Origin: WHSW01 sp963821025
GTDB taxonomy: Bacteria > Actinomycetota > Thermoleophilia > Solirubrobacterales > 70-9
Reading direction: 5' to 3'
DNA: 64,000 nucleotides
Assembly: GCA_963821025.1 (NCBI GenBank)
Contig: CAWGCG010000004.1
Location: 186,001-250,000, forward strand
Shown here one piece after another: positions 50,665 through 58,823 of this stretch. Under the pieces are notes generated by a model, which saw only the letters and a program-made list of their open reading frames with translations, ran no database searches and was not told where the DNA came from. The position numbers were made by a program, and so were the translations under genes. Numbering within the stretch: position 1 is the stretch's first letter; every line of letters begins with the position of its first letter.

Positions 50665-52253
50665 CCGCCGCCGGGCAGCCGCTCCCTGGCGCCCTGGATC
50701 GCGCGGCCGACCGCGTCGGGGATCCTCGAGCGCAGGTCGACGGCGCCGGCGCCGAGCACCCGGGCGGCGTGAACCCCGAGCCGGACCAGCGCCAGCCGGT
50801 CGGACAGCGACAGGTCCGAGAGCTCGGCCAGACCGTCGCGAACCTCGTCCAGCCGATAACGGCGGCGGCTCTCGACGAAGGCGACCGTGCGTTCGACCAT
50901 CTCTTCGGGGAGGTCGGCCTCGACGAGCCCCTTGCGCAGCCAGGCGATCGCGCTCTCATAGCCGAGAGCGAAGTCGCTGGCCCGCAGCTCGCGACTGAGA
51001 AAGCCGCCGAAGTCCCCCATGAACTCGCCGGCGAGCATGCTGCCGATGTCGTCGCCGGAGTCGTCGGCGAGCAGCAACGGCGAGACCACGTCGATCGCGA
51101 TCGGCTGCTTGCCGACCAGTCCCCCGACCTCGCACAGCGCCCGGTGCAGGAGCTGGGCCAGATCGCCGTCCTCGGCTCGATCGCGCTCGCGATCGGGCTC
51201 GTCGGCGCGCATGCCCCGGCGCTCATCCTCGACCTGCTCGATGAACTGGGCCAGGGCGTCGGAGTGCTCGGGACCGAGCCGGTCTGCGATCAGGTCGGCG
51301 AGCCGTCGCGCCCACTCGATCCGCGAGTTGTCCTTCTCGATCCGGCGCAGGTCGTCGAACAGGCTTTGCTCCGAGAGGATGCCGAGCGCCCGCGAGGCGC
51401 CCTCCTGCCAGGTCGGCTTCGAATCCGGGTCGCTCCAGGTCTCGATCGAGGTCTGCTCGGAGCGCGGATTGACCAGCAGGTGGATATCGACCGAGTCCTC
51501 CTCACCGCCATGCAGCGTCCGGCCGGCGGCGATCACCCGGCCGAGCGGCTGGGACCCCAAGAGGCCTCCGTCCGTGTACCAGAGGTATCCAGACTCGGGG
51601 AAGTCGTCGATTCCGCGGCTCGCGTAGGCATCGGCGTCCGAGCGGCGGTCGAGGAGCTCGGGGGCGAACCCGCCCGGGCTCGCCGCCGAAGCGAGCACGA
51701 AGTCGATCGGCGCTCGGCCGGAGGGCTCGAGCATCTGCTCGACCCCGCCGCCGGGCTCGAGCTCGAACCGGCCCCAGTCGGCGTAGGTGGACCCGGACAC
51801 CGGAGAGTCGCGGCGCAGGCCGCGTATCGGATAGGAGAGCCCCCGCAGGCCGGTCACCTGGAGATGCAGGGCGATCGGGCGTTGCTGGCGGAAGTCGATC
51901 TCGTCGGGGCCTGGTCGCGCCGGGCCGTCGGCGGCGAGCACGTCGGGTAGTCCCTCGCGCAGCTCATCGAACGAGAGCAACGCTCGGGAGTCGGTGCTGC
52001 GCAGCAGCGGCAGGGTCACCCGCTCGACCCAGGTCTCGTGCAGGAGCTTCTCGGGGTCGAGGCCCTCGAGCAGTGCGTGAGCGCTGAAGAAGCCGACCAG
52101 CGCCCCGGCGGAGGCGCCGCCGATCGCATCGATCGTCGCCTCCTGGCCCTCGCCGGCGTCGAGGTAACGCACGGCGGTGATCAGGCCGGCGGCCGCACCA
52201 GCCTCATAGGCGCCGAGTGAGGCGCCGCCCGAGAGGGTCAGATAGAGACGAAT
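50661..52253 (-). CDS. Patatin-like phospholipase, probable ATT start
   Basis: A roughly 530-residue lipid acyl hydrolase. The oxyanion-hole motif GGASLG (9-14), nucleophile motif GASAG (Ser48) and catalytic Asp228 in YTDGGLLGS are all visible. A long helical C-terminal region (LADLIADRLGPEHSDALAQ) follows. The first ATG/GTG/TTG is GTG 52172, which would delete the oxyanion loop. Upstream codons read RLYLTLSGGASLGAYEAGA back to an in-frame TAG, so an ATT at 52253 (or CTG at 52274) must start it. An 8-bp inverted repeat lies about 80-115 bp upstream. Confidence 0.82.
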   Translation of the reverse strand: MRLYLTLSGGASLGAYEAGAAAGLITAVRYLDAGEGQEATIDAIGGASAGALVGFFSAHALLEGLDPEKLLHETWVERVTLPLLRSTDSRALLSFDELREGLPDVLAADGPARPGPDEIDFRQQRPIALHLQVTGLRGLSYPIRGLRRDSPVSGSTYADWGRFELEPGGGVEQMLEPSGRAPIDFVLASAASPGGFAPELLDRRSDADAYASRGIDDFPESGYLWYTDGGLLGSQPLGRVIAAGRTLHGGEEDSVDIHLLVNPRSEQTSIETWSDPDSKPTWQEGASRALGILSEQSLFDDLRRIEKDNSRIEWARRLADLIADRLGPEHSDALAQFIEQVEDERRGMRADEPDRERDRAEDGDLAQLLHRALCEVGGLVGKQPIAIDVVSPLLLADDSGDDIGSMLAGEFMGDFGGFLSRELRASDFALGYESAIAWLRKGLVEADLPEEMVERTVAFVESRRRYRLDEVRDGLAELSDLSLSDRLALVRLGVHAARVLGAGAVDLRSRIPDAVGRAIQGARERLPGGG

Positions 52254-52335
52254 CGGTGCGATCGTGGCGGGCAGGTACCCGCGCGTGGGCTACTTACACG
52301 AGCTACCTCCGGCCTGATTTGAGCTTTCCCAACGC

Positions 52336-52368
52336 CTCTTTCCCAGGGCGCTCATCGCTAGGAAAGAG
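52336..52368. repeat. Inverted repeat between patatin and nitrilase genes
   Basis: CTCTTTCC (52336-52343) and GGAAAGAG (52361-52368) form a perfect 8-bp inverted repeat with 17 bases between; a second CTTTCCCA copy starts at 52324. It sits at the 3' end of the nitrilase gene's upstream neighbour space, i.e. just before the patatin start on the minus strand, and could be an operator or the nitrilase terminator. Confidence 0.4.
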
Positions 52369-52373
52369 TGAAG

Positions 52374-53291
52374 TTAGCTCGAATCGCGGCGTCGATCCGC
52401 GAGCAGCACGTCCTCGCGGCTGTAGTGGCCGACGGCGTCGAACCACCGCTTCGCGTGAAGGCCGGCCCGCAGGTCGCAGTCGGCGGCGACCATGCCCTCC
52501 TCGCCGTACAGCGGGCCGGCGATCACATCGCCGTCATCGGGCTCACAAATTGCCGCGCCGCCACGCCCGAACACCTTCTCGCCTTCCGGGAGCGGCACCG
52601 GAAAGTCGGCCGGGAAGGCGGACGCTGGGATGTACTGGGGCGCGGAGACGACGAACGCACCGGACTCGATCGCGATGTGGCGCATCGAGGCGAGCCAGCC
52701 GTCGCTGTCGTCGGCGGTAGGCGCGATCCAGATCTGCGGGCCGCCCCGATAGACCGCGTAGCGAGCGAGCGGCATCCGGTTCTCCCAGCAGATCAGGCCG
52801 CCGATGCGCCCGAGCGGCGTCTCGGCGACGTCGAGGTCGTCGCCGGACCCGACACCGTGGAAGATCCGCTCGTGCATCGTCGGCATCAGCTTGCGGTGGC
52901 GGTGGACGAGCCCGCCGGGACCGATCAGCAGGAGCGTGTTGTAGAGCGATCCGGGCCGCTCGGACTCGCGCTCGTTGACCCCGATCGCGCAATGCAGGTC
53001 GAGCTCACGACAGCGCCCGGCCAGCCGTTGGGTGAGCGGGCCGGGAACGTCGACGGAGTTGGCCCAGAGCCGCTCCCAGAGCTCGTCCCAGCCGTCAAAC
53101 GAGGCGGCATCGTGGGCCCACGCGTTTCCCGGGTAGACCGGCACGAACGCCTCCGGCAGGACGGCGAGCTGGACCCCGTCCTCAGCGGCGACGCCGAGCA
53201 GCTCACACGCCTTGTCGATCGTCGCCTCGGCGTCGAGGATCACGGGGGTGGCCTGAATCGCGGCTACTCGGACGGTCTCGAAGCGCGCCAT
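52374..53291 (-). CDS. Carbon-nitrogen hydrolase (nitrilase-type)
   Basis: A 305-residue nitrilase-superfamily enzyme. The catalytic triad is Glu47 (VLPEAFVPVYP), Lys134 (HRHRKLMPT) and Cys168 (GGLICWENRM). CWENRMPLARY, with APTADDSDGW, is typical of true aliphatic/arylacetonitrile nitrilases rather than amidases, so conversion of a nitrile to its acid is likely. ATG 53291 fits the family start; ATG 53303 adds four residues. It is the last clear metabolic gene before a gene-poor stretch. Confidence 0.88.
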   Translation of the reverse strand: MARFETVRVAAIQATPVILDAEATIDKACELLGVAAEDGVQLAVLPEAFVPVYPGNAWAHDAASFDGWDELWERLWANSVDVPGPLTQRLAGRCRELDLHCAIGVNERESERPGSLYNTLLLIGPGGLVHRHRKLMPTMHERIFHGVGSGDDLDVAETPLGRIGGLICWENRMPLARYAVYRGGPQIWIAPTADDSDGWLASMRHIAIESGAFVVSAPQYIPASAFPADFPVPLPEGEKVFGRGGAAICEPDDGDVIAGPLYGEEGMVAADCDLRAGLHAKRWFDAVGHYSREDVLLADRRRDSS

Positions 53292-53926
53292 TGGGGCGAG
53301 CATAGACCGCTACCGACCGACCGGTGGGCGCGAACTCCATCGGCTCGACTCGGTGCTCGCCCGGGGCGATCGCGAAGGCCGGCGCGCGCCCCGGAGCTGC
53401 CTGCCCTCCTCAACCTCGTGGCCCGCTTCGGCCAGCACCGCGAGCGTCGCGGCGAAGTAGTTGGTGCTGGGGCACGGGCCGTTGGCGGGCCGAGCCTGCG
53501 GGCGGCGACGACGAGGCTTGGTCCCCCAGCGCTGGGAGCGTATAGTTCTTCCCAAGCTGGCCCTGCGGCTAGCGCACCGGCCTAGGCTCAATTGAGCACC
53601 GACAGCGCCCACGGCGCGGACGAGGCGAGGAACCTGGCGAAGGGCACTCTGCGGGGCCAGTCGCTTTTGCGGAACGTCGCGATCCTCAGCCCGTCCTTAC
53701 GAACGGTTAGCGCTCAGCCACGGCGGCCGCTCCCAGTCCTGCAGCCGGTCGAGAATCGCCGTCAGGGCTTCGTGCTGCTCTAGCTATTCCTCGACGCCGG
53801 CGCGCATGTTCTCGGCGTTCGCTGCGTCCTCTGACTCGCTCGACCCGCCGCGCTTGTCGGAGTTCGGCCGGTTTGCAATGGAGGGCACGAGGTGGGAGGG
53901 TCGGATGGTCCACTTGGGAGCGTGCA
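53292..53926. other. Gene-poor 635-bp stretch
   Basis: No confident complete gene. Several overlapping short frames exist on both strands but lack ribosome binding sites and family features. On the minus strand a fragment ending at 53697 has coding-like composition and an in-frame TAG (listed separately). The remainder could be degraded coding sequence, consistent with its position next to unrecognised secreted-protein genes. Confidence 0.4.
53697..53888 (-). pseudogene. Possible interrupted small gene (in-frame TAG)
   Basis: From GTG 53888 the frame reads a hydrophilic 34-residue peptide ending ENMRAGVEE, then TAG at 53784-53786. After the stop the same frame continues with a good-looking amphipathic helix (LEQHEALTAILDRLQDWERP) to TAA at 53697. 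The two parts together look like one 60-odd-residue protein split by an amber codon. I do not recognise it. Chance open frame is the alternative. Confidence 0.3.
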
Positions 53927-54622
53927 ATGAGGCATCCCCGGCGTATCGCGCTGGCGGTCGTGGCGCTCACGGCTTGCGCCTCGCCCGGCGCAAGTGCTGA
54001 CCAGCCTTCAAAGCGAGACGGCTTTCGGCTGGTAAGTCCTGCCCACCGGTTCGGCGGCCTGACCGCCGGCGACATGATGGGCCAGGCGTGGCACCGGGCG
54101 TATGCGCGCCCGAGGGCCGAGAACCAGCTCTTCGGAAACGGCAAGCGGTGCGTGAGGCGGGGGCCTAGAGCCAAGGTGCTGTTTCCCACTCGCGGCACCT
54201 GCACCGCGCCGCCGGGCACAGCGGTGGTGATCAACGGGTTTACCGCCACTTGCAGCGACATCGAGAGACCGCCGTTCTTCGGCGCCGACGAAGCGGCCCA
54301 GCGCAAATGCGCGTCGCGGCTCCTCCGCCGTGAAGTCGAGTCGGTAACCCTCACCGTCGACGGCGGCGAGGTCACCGACCTTCATAAGCGCCGTTACGAG
54401 ATATTTTCGCCTCAGCGGCACGTGGTGTTACCGCCGAACAACGTCTTCGGCGTGCCCGCCCAGAGCGCCACCTTCACGGCTCGGGGGTGGGAGGCTTGGC
54501 TTACGAAGCTGCCGCGTGGTCGCCACCCCCTTCGTGTCAAAGCCACGTTCCATCACGGACCGCCACGTATATTTACTCCTGTGATCAACGTCGTGCGAAG
54601 GCACCGCGATAGGGCCGTGTAG
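53927..54622 (+). CDS. Secreted protein of unknown function
   Basis: A 231-residue exported protein with a clear signal peptide (RRIALAVVALTACASPGASA). The mature part has conserved-looking features: GNGKRCVRRG, RGTCTAPPGTAVVINGF, TCSDIERPPFFGADEAAQRKCA and a beta-rich C-terminus (HPLRVKATFHHG). Four or more cysteines suggest disulfides. Similar secreted proteins occur in soil actinobacteria, but I know no function. GGGAG lies seven bases before ATG 53927. Confidence 0.65.
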   Translation: MRHPRRIALAVVALTACASPGASADQPSKRDGFRLVSPAHRFGGLTAGDMMGQAWHRAYARPRAENQLFGNGKRCVRRGPRAKVLFPTRGTCTAPPGTAVVINGFTATCSDIERPPFFGADEAAQRKCASRLLRREVESVTLTVDGGEVTDLHKRRYEIFSPQRHVVLPPNNVFGVPAQSATFTARGWEAWLTKLPRGRHPLRVKATFHHGPPRIFTPVINVVRRHRDRAV

Positions 54623-54654
54623 GCGATAACCGAGCGCTCTTCGTTCCTATGTAG

Positions 54655-55410
54655 TCATGCGCGCTGGCCCGGCTCGTAGTTGAAGCTCGACACGCATCGT
54701 TGTTCGCGGCCCGAGCACTCCTCCGAGTCGAGTTCTGCCTCGTCAACGCACTTGCCGAACGCGCCCTTGAGGTTTGAGCAGTACCACTGGCCAGGAAGCT
54801 CCTTGCGAAGGATGTAGCGCTTCATGATCCGCGCGGCCTTGCGGCAGGAGATGTTGAGCCGGCCGGTGCGGCCGCTGAAGCCGATCGTCCGCAACACGCC
54901 GTCCACGCGCTTCTGGCAGGGGGGCCGCCTCTCGCGGTCTGAGACGGATGACACCGGCGAAGGGAAGGCGCGCAGCGGATTGCCCGTCACTCCCCAGAAC
55001 TCCGGCGCCGGCAGATGCGGGGCGCCCGGCTGCTGATCACAGTACGTGGAATCGCCTTTCCATGGCTGAATGCTTCCTACGTGCGAGGCTTGGATGTGTC
55101 TTTTTCCGTCCTTGACGGCGATCCCGAGCACCCAGCACGGAACCCTGCCTGTGTCCTTGGTGCTGCTGTACAAGCAGAGGACCCCTCCGGGAAAGAGGTC
55201 GTAGTTGCCCGCTCCGTCAGGGCCGATCCGCCAGCAGTCGCCGATCTTCCACCCGAGGGCGGGAAATCCGCCGCGCCCGGAGAACTGCTTGACGTACTTG
55301 CGCGAGTACTTGCGCCCCTCCTCCTCGCTCGTCTTCGCCGCCTCGGCTGTCGAGGCGACGAGCGCGAACGAGGTCGCCATCAGGGATAGGCAGGTGACGG
55401 TCTTTCGCAT
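54655..55410 (-). CDS. Secreted Cys-rich protein of unknown function
   Basis: A 251-residue exported protein with a signal peptide (KTVTCLSLMATSFALVASTAEA). The mature domain holds about 11 cysteines, spaced singly (GDCWRIG, VLCLYSS, RVPCWVLG, STYCDQQ), and short Trp/Gly motifs. No family is recognised. It is convergent with the preceding secreted-protein gene, and the 69-bp gap to the next gene carries no evident terminator. Confidence 0.6.
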   Translation of the reverse strand: MRKTVTCLSLMATSFALVASTAEAAKTSEEEGRKYSRKYVKQFSGRGGFPALGWKIGDCWRIGPDGAGNYDLFPGGVLCLYSSTKDTGRVPCWVLGIAVKDGKRHIQASHVGSIQPWKGDSTYCDQQPGAPHLPAPEFWGVTGNPLRAFPSPVSSVSDRERRPPCQKRVDGVLRTIGFSGRTGRLNISCRKAARIMKRYILRKELPGQWYCSNLKGAFGKCVDEAELDSEECSGREQRCVSSFNYEPGQRA

Positions 55411-55479
55411 CTCGATCCTCCCTAGTAGATCCCCGTGTTGATCAGATAGCCGTAGTGCCCGACGCCCGCCTAGCGCGGT

Positions 55480-56298
55480 CTACCCGCAGGCCGTCTTGAC
55501 GGCCTTGTTCGCCTTCGTGACCTTCTTCTTCACCTTTTTGACCTTTTGCTTGGCCTTCGCGACCTGCGCGTCGGTGCCGTTCTGCTTGGCTTGCTTGAGC
55601 GATTTCTTCGCCTTCTTGAGCGACTTCTTCGCCTTCTTCAACTTGGCCTTTGCGTCGTCGCAGGAGTCAGCGCCGGCAGCGGCGAAGCTGGCAAGGCCCG
55701 TTCCGGGCACCACGTCGCGCGGGTTGGGCTCGGGGTTGCCCTGCGTCTGACAGGTGCTCGCGGCGGGTTCTGCGACCCGCCATTCAAACGAGCCGGGGCT
55801 GCCGATCGCGGCGAGGTCGAAGCTGTAGGTGATCGTGCGGTCGTTTACGACCCCGAACGGATCACCGCCGACTATGCCGACGCCATTGAAGCCGCTGGGG
55901 ATCGGGCAGTTGTTGACCCCGATCCCGGTCTGGGTCAACGAGCGGTCGAAGAGCGCGATCGGCCGCGTGGGGCCGCTCACCGGGGGGCTCCCGGTCCACT
56001 CGGCCGTGTAGTAGTCGGGCTTTGCGAGCGTGGTCGAGCCGAGGTAGATGTGGAGCTGGGGGAAGAAGCAGCGGCAGACGATCGGGTCGGTGAACGCCCC
56101 GTACTGCTCGATCGTGAAGCTGACCTGCCCGCCGCTTGACTCGACGTTGACCTTCCTCAGGTCCTGGTCATGGGTCGAGCACTCGCCCGAGCACGCCAGC
56201 ACGTCGCCGGCCGGGTCGTCGAAGGTTTGCGCAGCTGCGTTCGCGGCGCCGAACAGAAGCGGGACGGCGAGGGCGCAGAAGGCCAATACACGGCGCAT
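55480..56298 (-). CDS. Secreted protein with cysteine-bracketed Lys-rich helical tail
   Basis: A 272-residue exported protein. The signal peptide (RRVLAFCALAVPLLFGAANAAA) is followed by a beta-rich domain (TFDDPAGDVLACSGECSTHDQDL..., ITYSFDLAAIGSPGSFEWRV). After a short linker the last 50 residues form two Lys/Ala helices joined at NGTDAQ, starting SCDDAKAKLKK and ending VKTACG, so a Cys lies at each end. The first helix repeats a KKAKKSL heptad. The tail could be a disulfide-stapled hairpin binding acidic wall polymers. The function is unknown. Confidence 0.7.
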   Translation of the reverse strand: MRRVLAFCALAVPLLFGAANAAAQTFDDPAGDVLACSGECSTHDQDLRKVNVESSGGQVSFTIEQYGAFTDPIVCRCFFPQLHIYLGSTTLAKPDYYTAEWTGSPPVSGPTRPIALFDRSLTQTGIGVNNCPIPSGFNGVGIVGGDPFGVVNDRTITYSFDLAAIGSPGSFEWRVAEPAASTCQTQGNPEPNPRDVVPGTGLASFAAAGADSCDDAKAKLKKAKKSLKKAKKSLKQAKQNGTDAQVAKAKQKVKKVKKKVTKANKAVKTACG

Positions 56299-56522
56299 GG
56301 ATGACCCCTTCCGTGGTGTCGTTGAGGCCCGAGCGATGCCACTCCAGGGCGGCGGCCGGATCGCGAGAACCTACCCCGGCCCTCTCTGCCGAGTCAAGGA
56401 TGAAGGTCCCATAACGGCACCCCGCCCGTGCCGCGGCGCACCCCTCGAAGCGGGTGTCCGTGGCTTGCGGCCCCGAGGCCCACAGTGCCGCAGGTGGCAT
56501 CGCTGCACGGCGACCGAGTCCA

Positions 56523-57338
56523 CTAGGTGGCAGGGACGGCCGATCGCAGAGGCGGGAAGTCGGCGAGCATGTCAGCCGCCTCCACCTGAAAGACGTCCAC
56601 CGGCTCGGGCAGGCCGCGGAATCGCCAGGCGCCAAGGCTCCTCAGACTGACCCCGTCCGCGAGCGATTCGAGGACCGCCGCGCGAACGGCAGAGGACATT
56701 ACGATCTGGCCGCCGTGCGCCGCGAAGCAGATGCGCGCGGCGGCGTGGACCGAAAGACCGACGTAGCCGGTATCGGTGAGTTCCGGACGCCCCCGATGCA
56801 GGCCGATTCGCAGCCGCACCTCTGTCCCCTCGGGCCAAGCGCCGACCAGCATCGCCCGCTGGATCGCAAGCGCGGCCTCCAGCGCCGCGGGGGCGCGTTC
56901 GAACACCGCGAAGACATCGTCGCCGCGGGCGGACACCTGGTGACCACCGGCGGTCCGGACCGCACCGCTCACCAGACGCCGGAGATCGGCGAGCAAGAGG
57001 GCGTATTGATTGTCGAGGCGCCCGAGCAGCTTGGTTGAGCCCTCGATGTCTGTCAACAAGAACGTGAGATGGCCTGTCGGCAGCTTTCGCTGGGGCTGCA
57101 GCTGCGTGCTGATGAAGCCGATGGGCATGATGCCGTGCTTCTTGGCCGCCCTCAGCAGGCGGCTGCGCGCCCGGTCGCGAGCCTCGTCGTCCTCGAACGC
57201 CACCTGGCTGAACCGCGCGAGGGCGTTGCGCACGTGCGCCGGGTCATGGATCGGCAGGCGACGTTGGCCGCCCGAATCGATGTACGCAAAGGCGCTGTCA
57301 GGAAGCTGCGCCCGCTGCTTCGCGCTGAGCGATGGCAC
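56523..57338 (-). CDS. Adenylate/guanylate cyclase with N-terminal DUF6582-like domain
   Basis: A 271-residue soluble protein. Residues about 10-65 (LPDSAFAYIDSGGQRRLPIHD, then HVRNALARFSQV) match a short domain that often accompanies actinobacterial cyclases. Residues about 85-250 are a class III nucleotide cyclase: TFLLTDIEGSTKLL with metal-binding Asp, ARGDDVFAVF, and GLHRGRPELTDTGYVGLSVHAAARI. It would synthesise cAMP or cGMP in response to an unknown signal. GTG 57338 is chosen; the frame is open to 57401. Confidence 0.83.
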   Translation of the reverse strand: MPSLSAKQRAQLPDSAFAYIDSGGQRRLPIHDPAHVRNALARFSQVAFEDDEARDRARSRLLRAAKKHGIMPIGFISTQLQPQRKLPTGHLTFLLTDIEGSTKLLGRLDNQYALLLADLRRLVSGAVRTAGGHQVSARGDDVFAVFERAPAALEAALAIQRAMLVGAWPEGTEVRLRIGLHRGRPELTDTGYVGLSVHAAARICFAAHGGQIVMSSAVRAAVLESLADGVSLRSLGAWRFRGLPEPVDVFQVEAADMLADFPPLRSAVPAT

Positions 57339-57613
57339 GCCCGCATGATCGCAAGAACCGATACCCACAAACGCGACCGACGGGCTCGCCGCCGTACGCA
57401 CGGCAACAGCGACGCCAGATGTGTTGGTCAGCGGGCCATTACGAGTAACGCCGCACGACGCGCGGGAATGCAGCGCCCGCTTCGCGCGAGGAGCAGAAGC
57501 GCCGCCTCCGCTTCGCTTGCGGCCCCGGCTGAAAAGTCCGCGTTGGACGAAAAGCAGCGCTCCGCCGTTATGGCTACCGGGACCGCATGGGTAAGCCGCT
57601 TACGCGGCCGTCT

Positions 57614-57877
57614 CTACTTACCCGCGAAGTACTCCGCGTTGATCGGCGTGTACTTCTGCCACTCCTCGGGCAGCTGGTCCTCGGCGAAGCAGGCATCGAC
57701 CGGGCAGGCCTCGACGCAGGCATCGCAGTCGATGCACTCATCCGGGTCGATGTAGAGCTGCTCGACGTTGTCGTAGTCGGGCTCATCGGGCGTCGGATGG
57801 ATGCAGTCGACCGGACAGACCTCGACGCACGAGTTGTCCTTCTGACCGATGCAGGGCTCGGCGATCACGTAAGCCAA
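57614..57877 (-). CDS. fdxA: 7Fe ferredoxin
   Basis: An 87-residue ferredoxin carrying one [3Fe-4S] and one [4Fe-4S] cluster. Cysteines are at 9, 17, 21, 25, 48, 51, 54 and 58 (CIGQKDNSCVEVCPVDCIHP and CIDCDACVEACPV). It shuttles electrons to oxidoreductases or P450s. TTG 57877 is preceded by AAAGGA at about ten bases. An imperfect GGGTAAG/CTTACCC hairpin overlaps its stop codon and may act as a terminator. Confidence 0.94.
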   Translation of the reverse strand: MAYVIAEPCIGQKDNSCVEVCPVDCIHPTPDEPDYDNVEQLYIDPDECIDCDACVEACPVDACFAEDQLPEEWQKYTPINAEYFAGK

Positions 57878-57938
57878 GTCGTCTGATCCTTTCCAGGTCG
57901 CAGAGGGTCGAGCAGATCCGAGATTCTAGAGTCTGACC

Positions 57939-58823
57939 ATGATCTTGGTTACCGGGGCGACGGGAACGGTCGGCTCAGTACTGCTGGCAAAGCTGCTCGA
58001 GCGCGGCGAGGAGGTGCGGGTGCTGGTCCGCGATCCGCGCGGGCTCGGGCGCCTGCGGGTCGAGGTTCGGATCGCGCTCGGCGACCTGGTCGAGCTCGCC
58101 GACCCGCGGGTCGTCCGCGGTGCCCTGCGCGGCGTTGACACCGTGATCCATCTGGCGGCGGCGATCCGCGATCAGCCGCAGGCCAAGGTCGAGGAGCTCA
58201 ACGGCCTCGCCACCAATCGGCTGCTGCGCGGCGCCGAACGCGCCGGGATCGGGCGCTTCGTGTTCTTCTCCGCGATCGGCGCGACCGAGTTCCAGCGGAC
58301 CCGCTTCTTCCGCGCCAAGGCATTGGCCGAACGCGCGGTGACGGCCTCAGAGCTCGATTCGACCGTGTTCGCCCCCTCGATCGTCTACGCAGCCGACGAC
58401 CCCTGGGTGACGATCCAGCGCCGGCTGGCGCTGCTGCCGGCGATCCCGATCTCCGGCGAGGGCGAGGCGGCGTTCGAGCCGATCTGGGCGACCGACGTGG
58501 CCGACTGCGTGCTCGCCGATCTCGACCGTGGCGAGGGCGGTTCGCGCCGGCACGAGCTCGCCGGCCCCGAAGAGCTCACCTATGCCCGAATCGCACGGCT
58601 GATCGCGCGGTCGGCCGGTCGCGAACGCCCGCTCGTGCACGTGCCACTGGGCCTTGTCCACTACGGGCTCGCCGGGCTGCGGCGGCTGGTCGGCGACGCG
58701 GCGTTCGCCACCTGGGAAGAGGCCGAGCTGATGGAGGTCGGGATGGTTGCCGAGCGTGGCGACGCCGACGCCCGCGCGCTCGGAGTCGAGCCGCGGCGAA
58801 TGGCCGATGTGCTCGCCGGCTGA
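57939..58823 (+). CDS. NAD(P)H-binding atypical SDR (NDUFA9-like)
   Basis: A 294-residue extended/atypical short-chain dehydrogenase. The cofactor loop is VTGATGTVGS (residues 4-13), followed by VRVLVRDP and GVDTVIHLAAAI; VFFSAIGA replaces the catalytic YxxxK region, so reductase activity is doubtful, as in NDUFA9-like relatives. The C-terminal half has IWATDVADCVLADLD. ATG 57939 lies 61 bp from the divergent ferredoxin start. The methyltransferase overlaps its last 17 bp. Confidence 0.85.
   Translation: MILVTGATGTVGSVLLAKLLERGEEVRVLVRDPRGLGRLRVEVRIALGDLVELADPRVVRGALRGVDTVIHLAAAIRDQPQAKVEELNGLATNRLLRGAERAGIGRFVFFSAIGATEFQRTRFFRAKALAERAVTASELDSTVFAPSIVYAADDPWVTIQRRLALLPAIPISGEGEAAFEPIWATDVADCVLADLDRGEGGSRRHELAGPEELTYARIARLIARSAGRERPLVHVPLGLVHYGLAGLRRLVGDAAFATWEEAELMEVGMVAERGDADARALGVEPRRMADVLAG

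Noticed and set aside
53592..53783. 63-codon plus-strand frame as a small gene
   Set aside because: TTG start without ribosome binding site, no hydrophobic or helical pattern, and it opposes a more coding-like minus frame.
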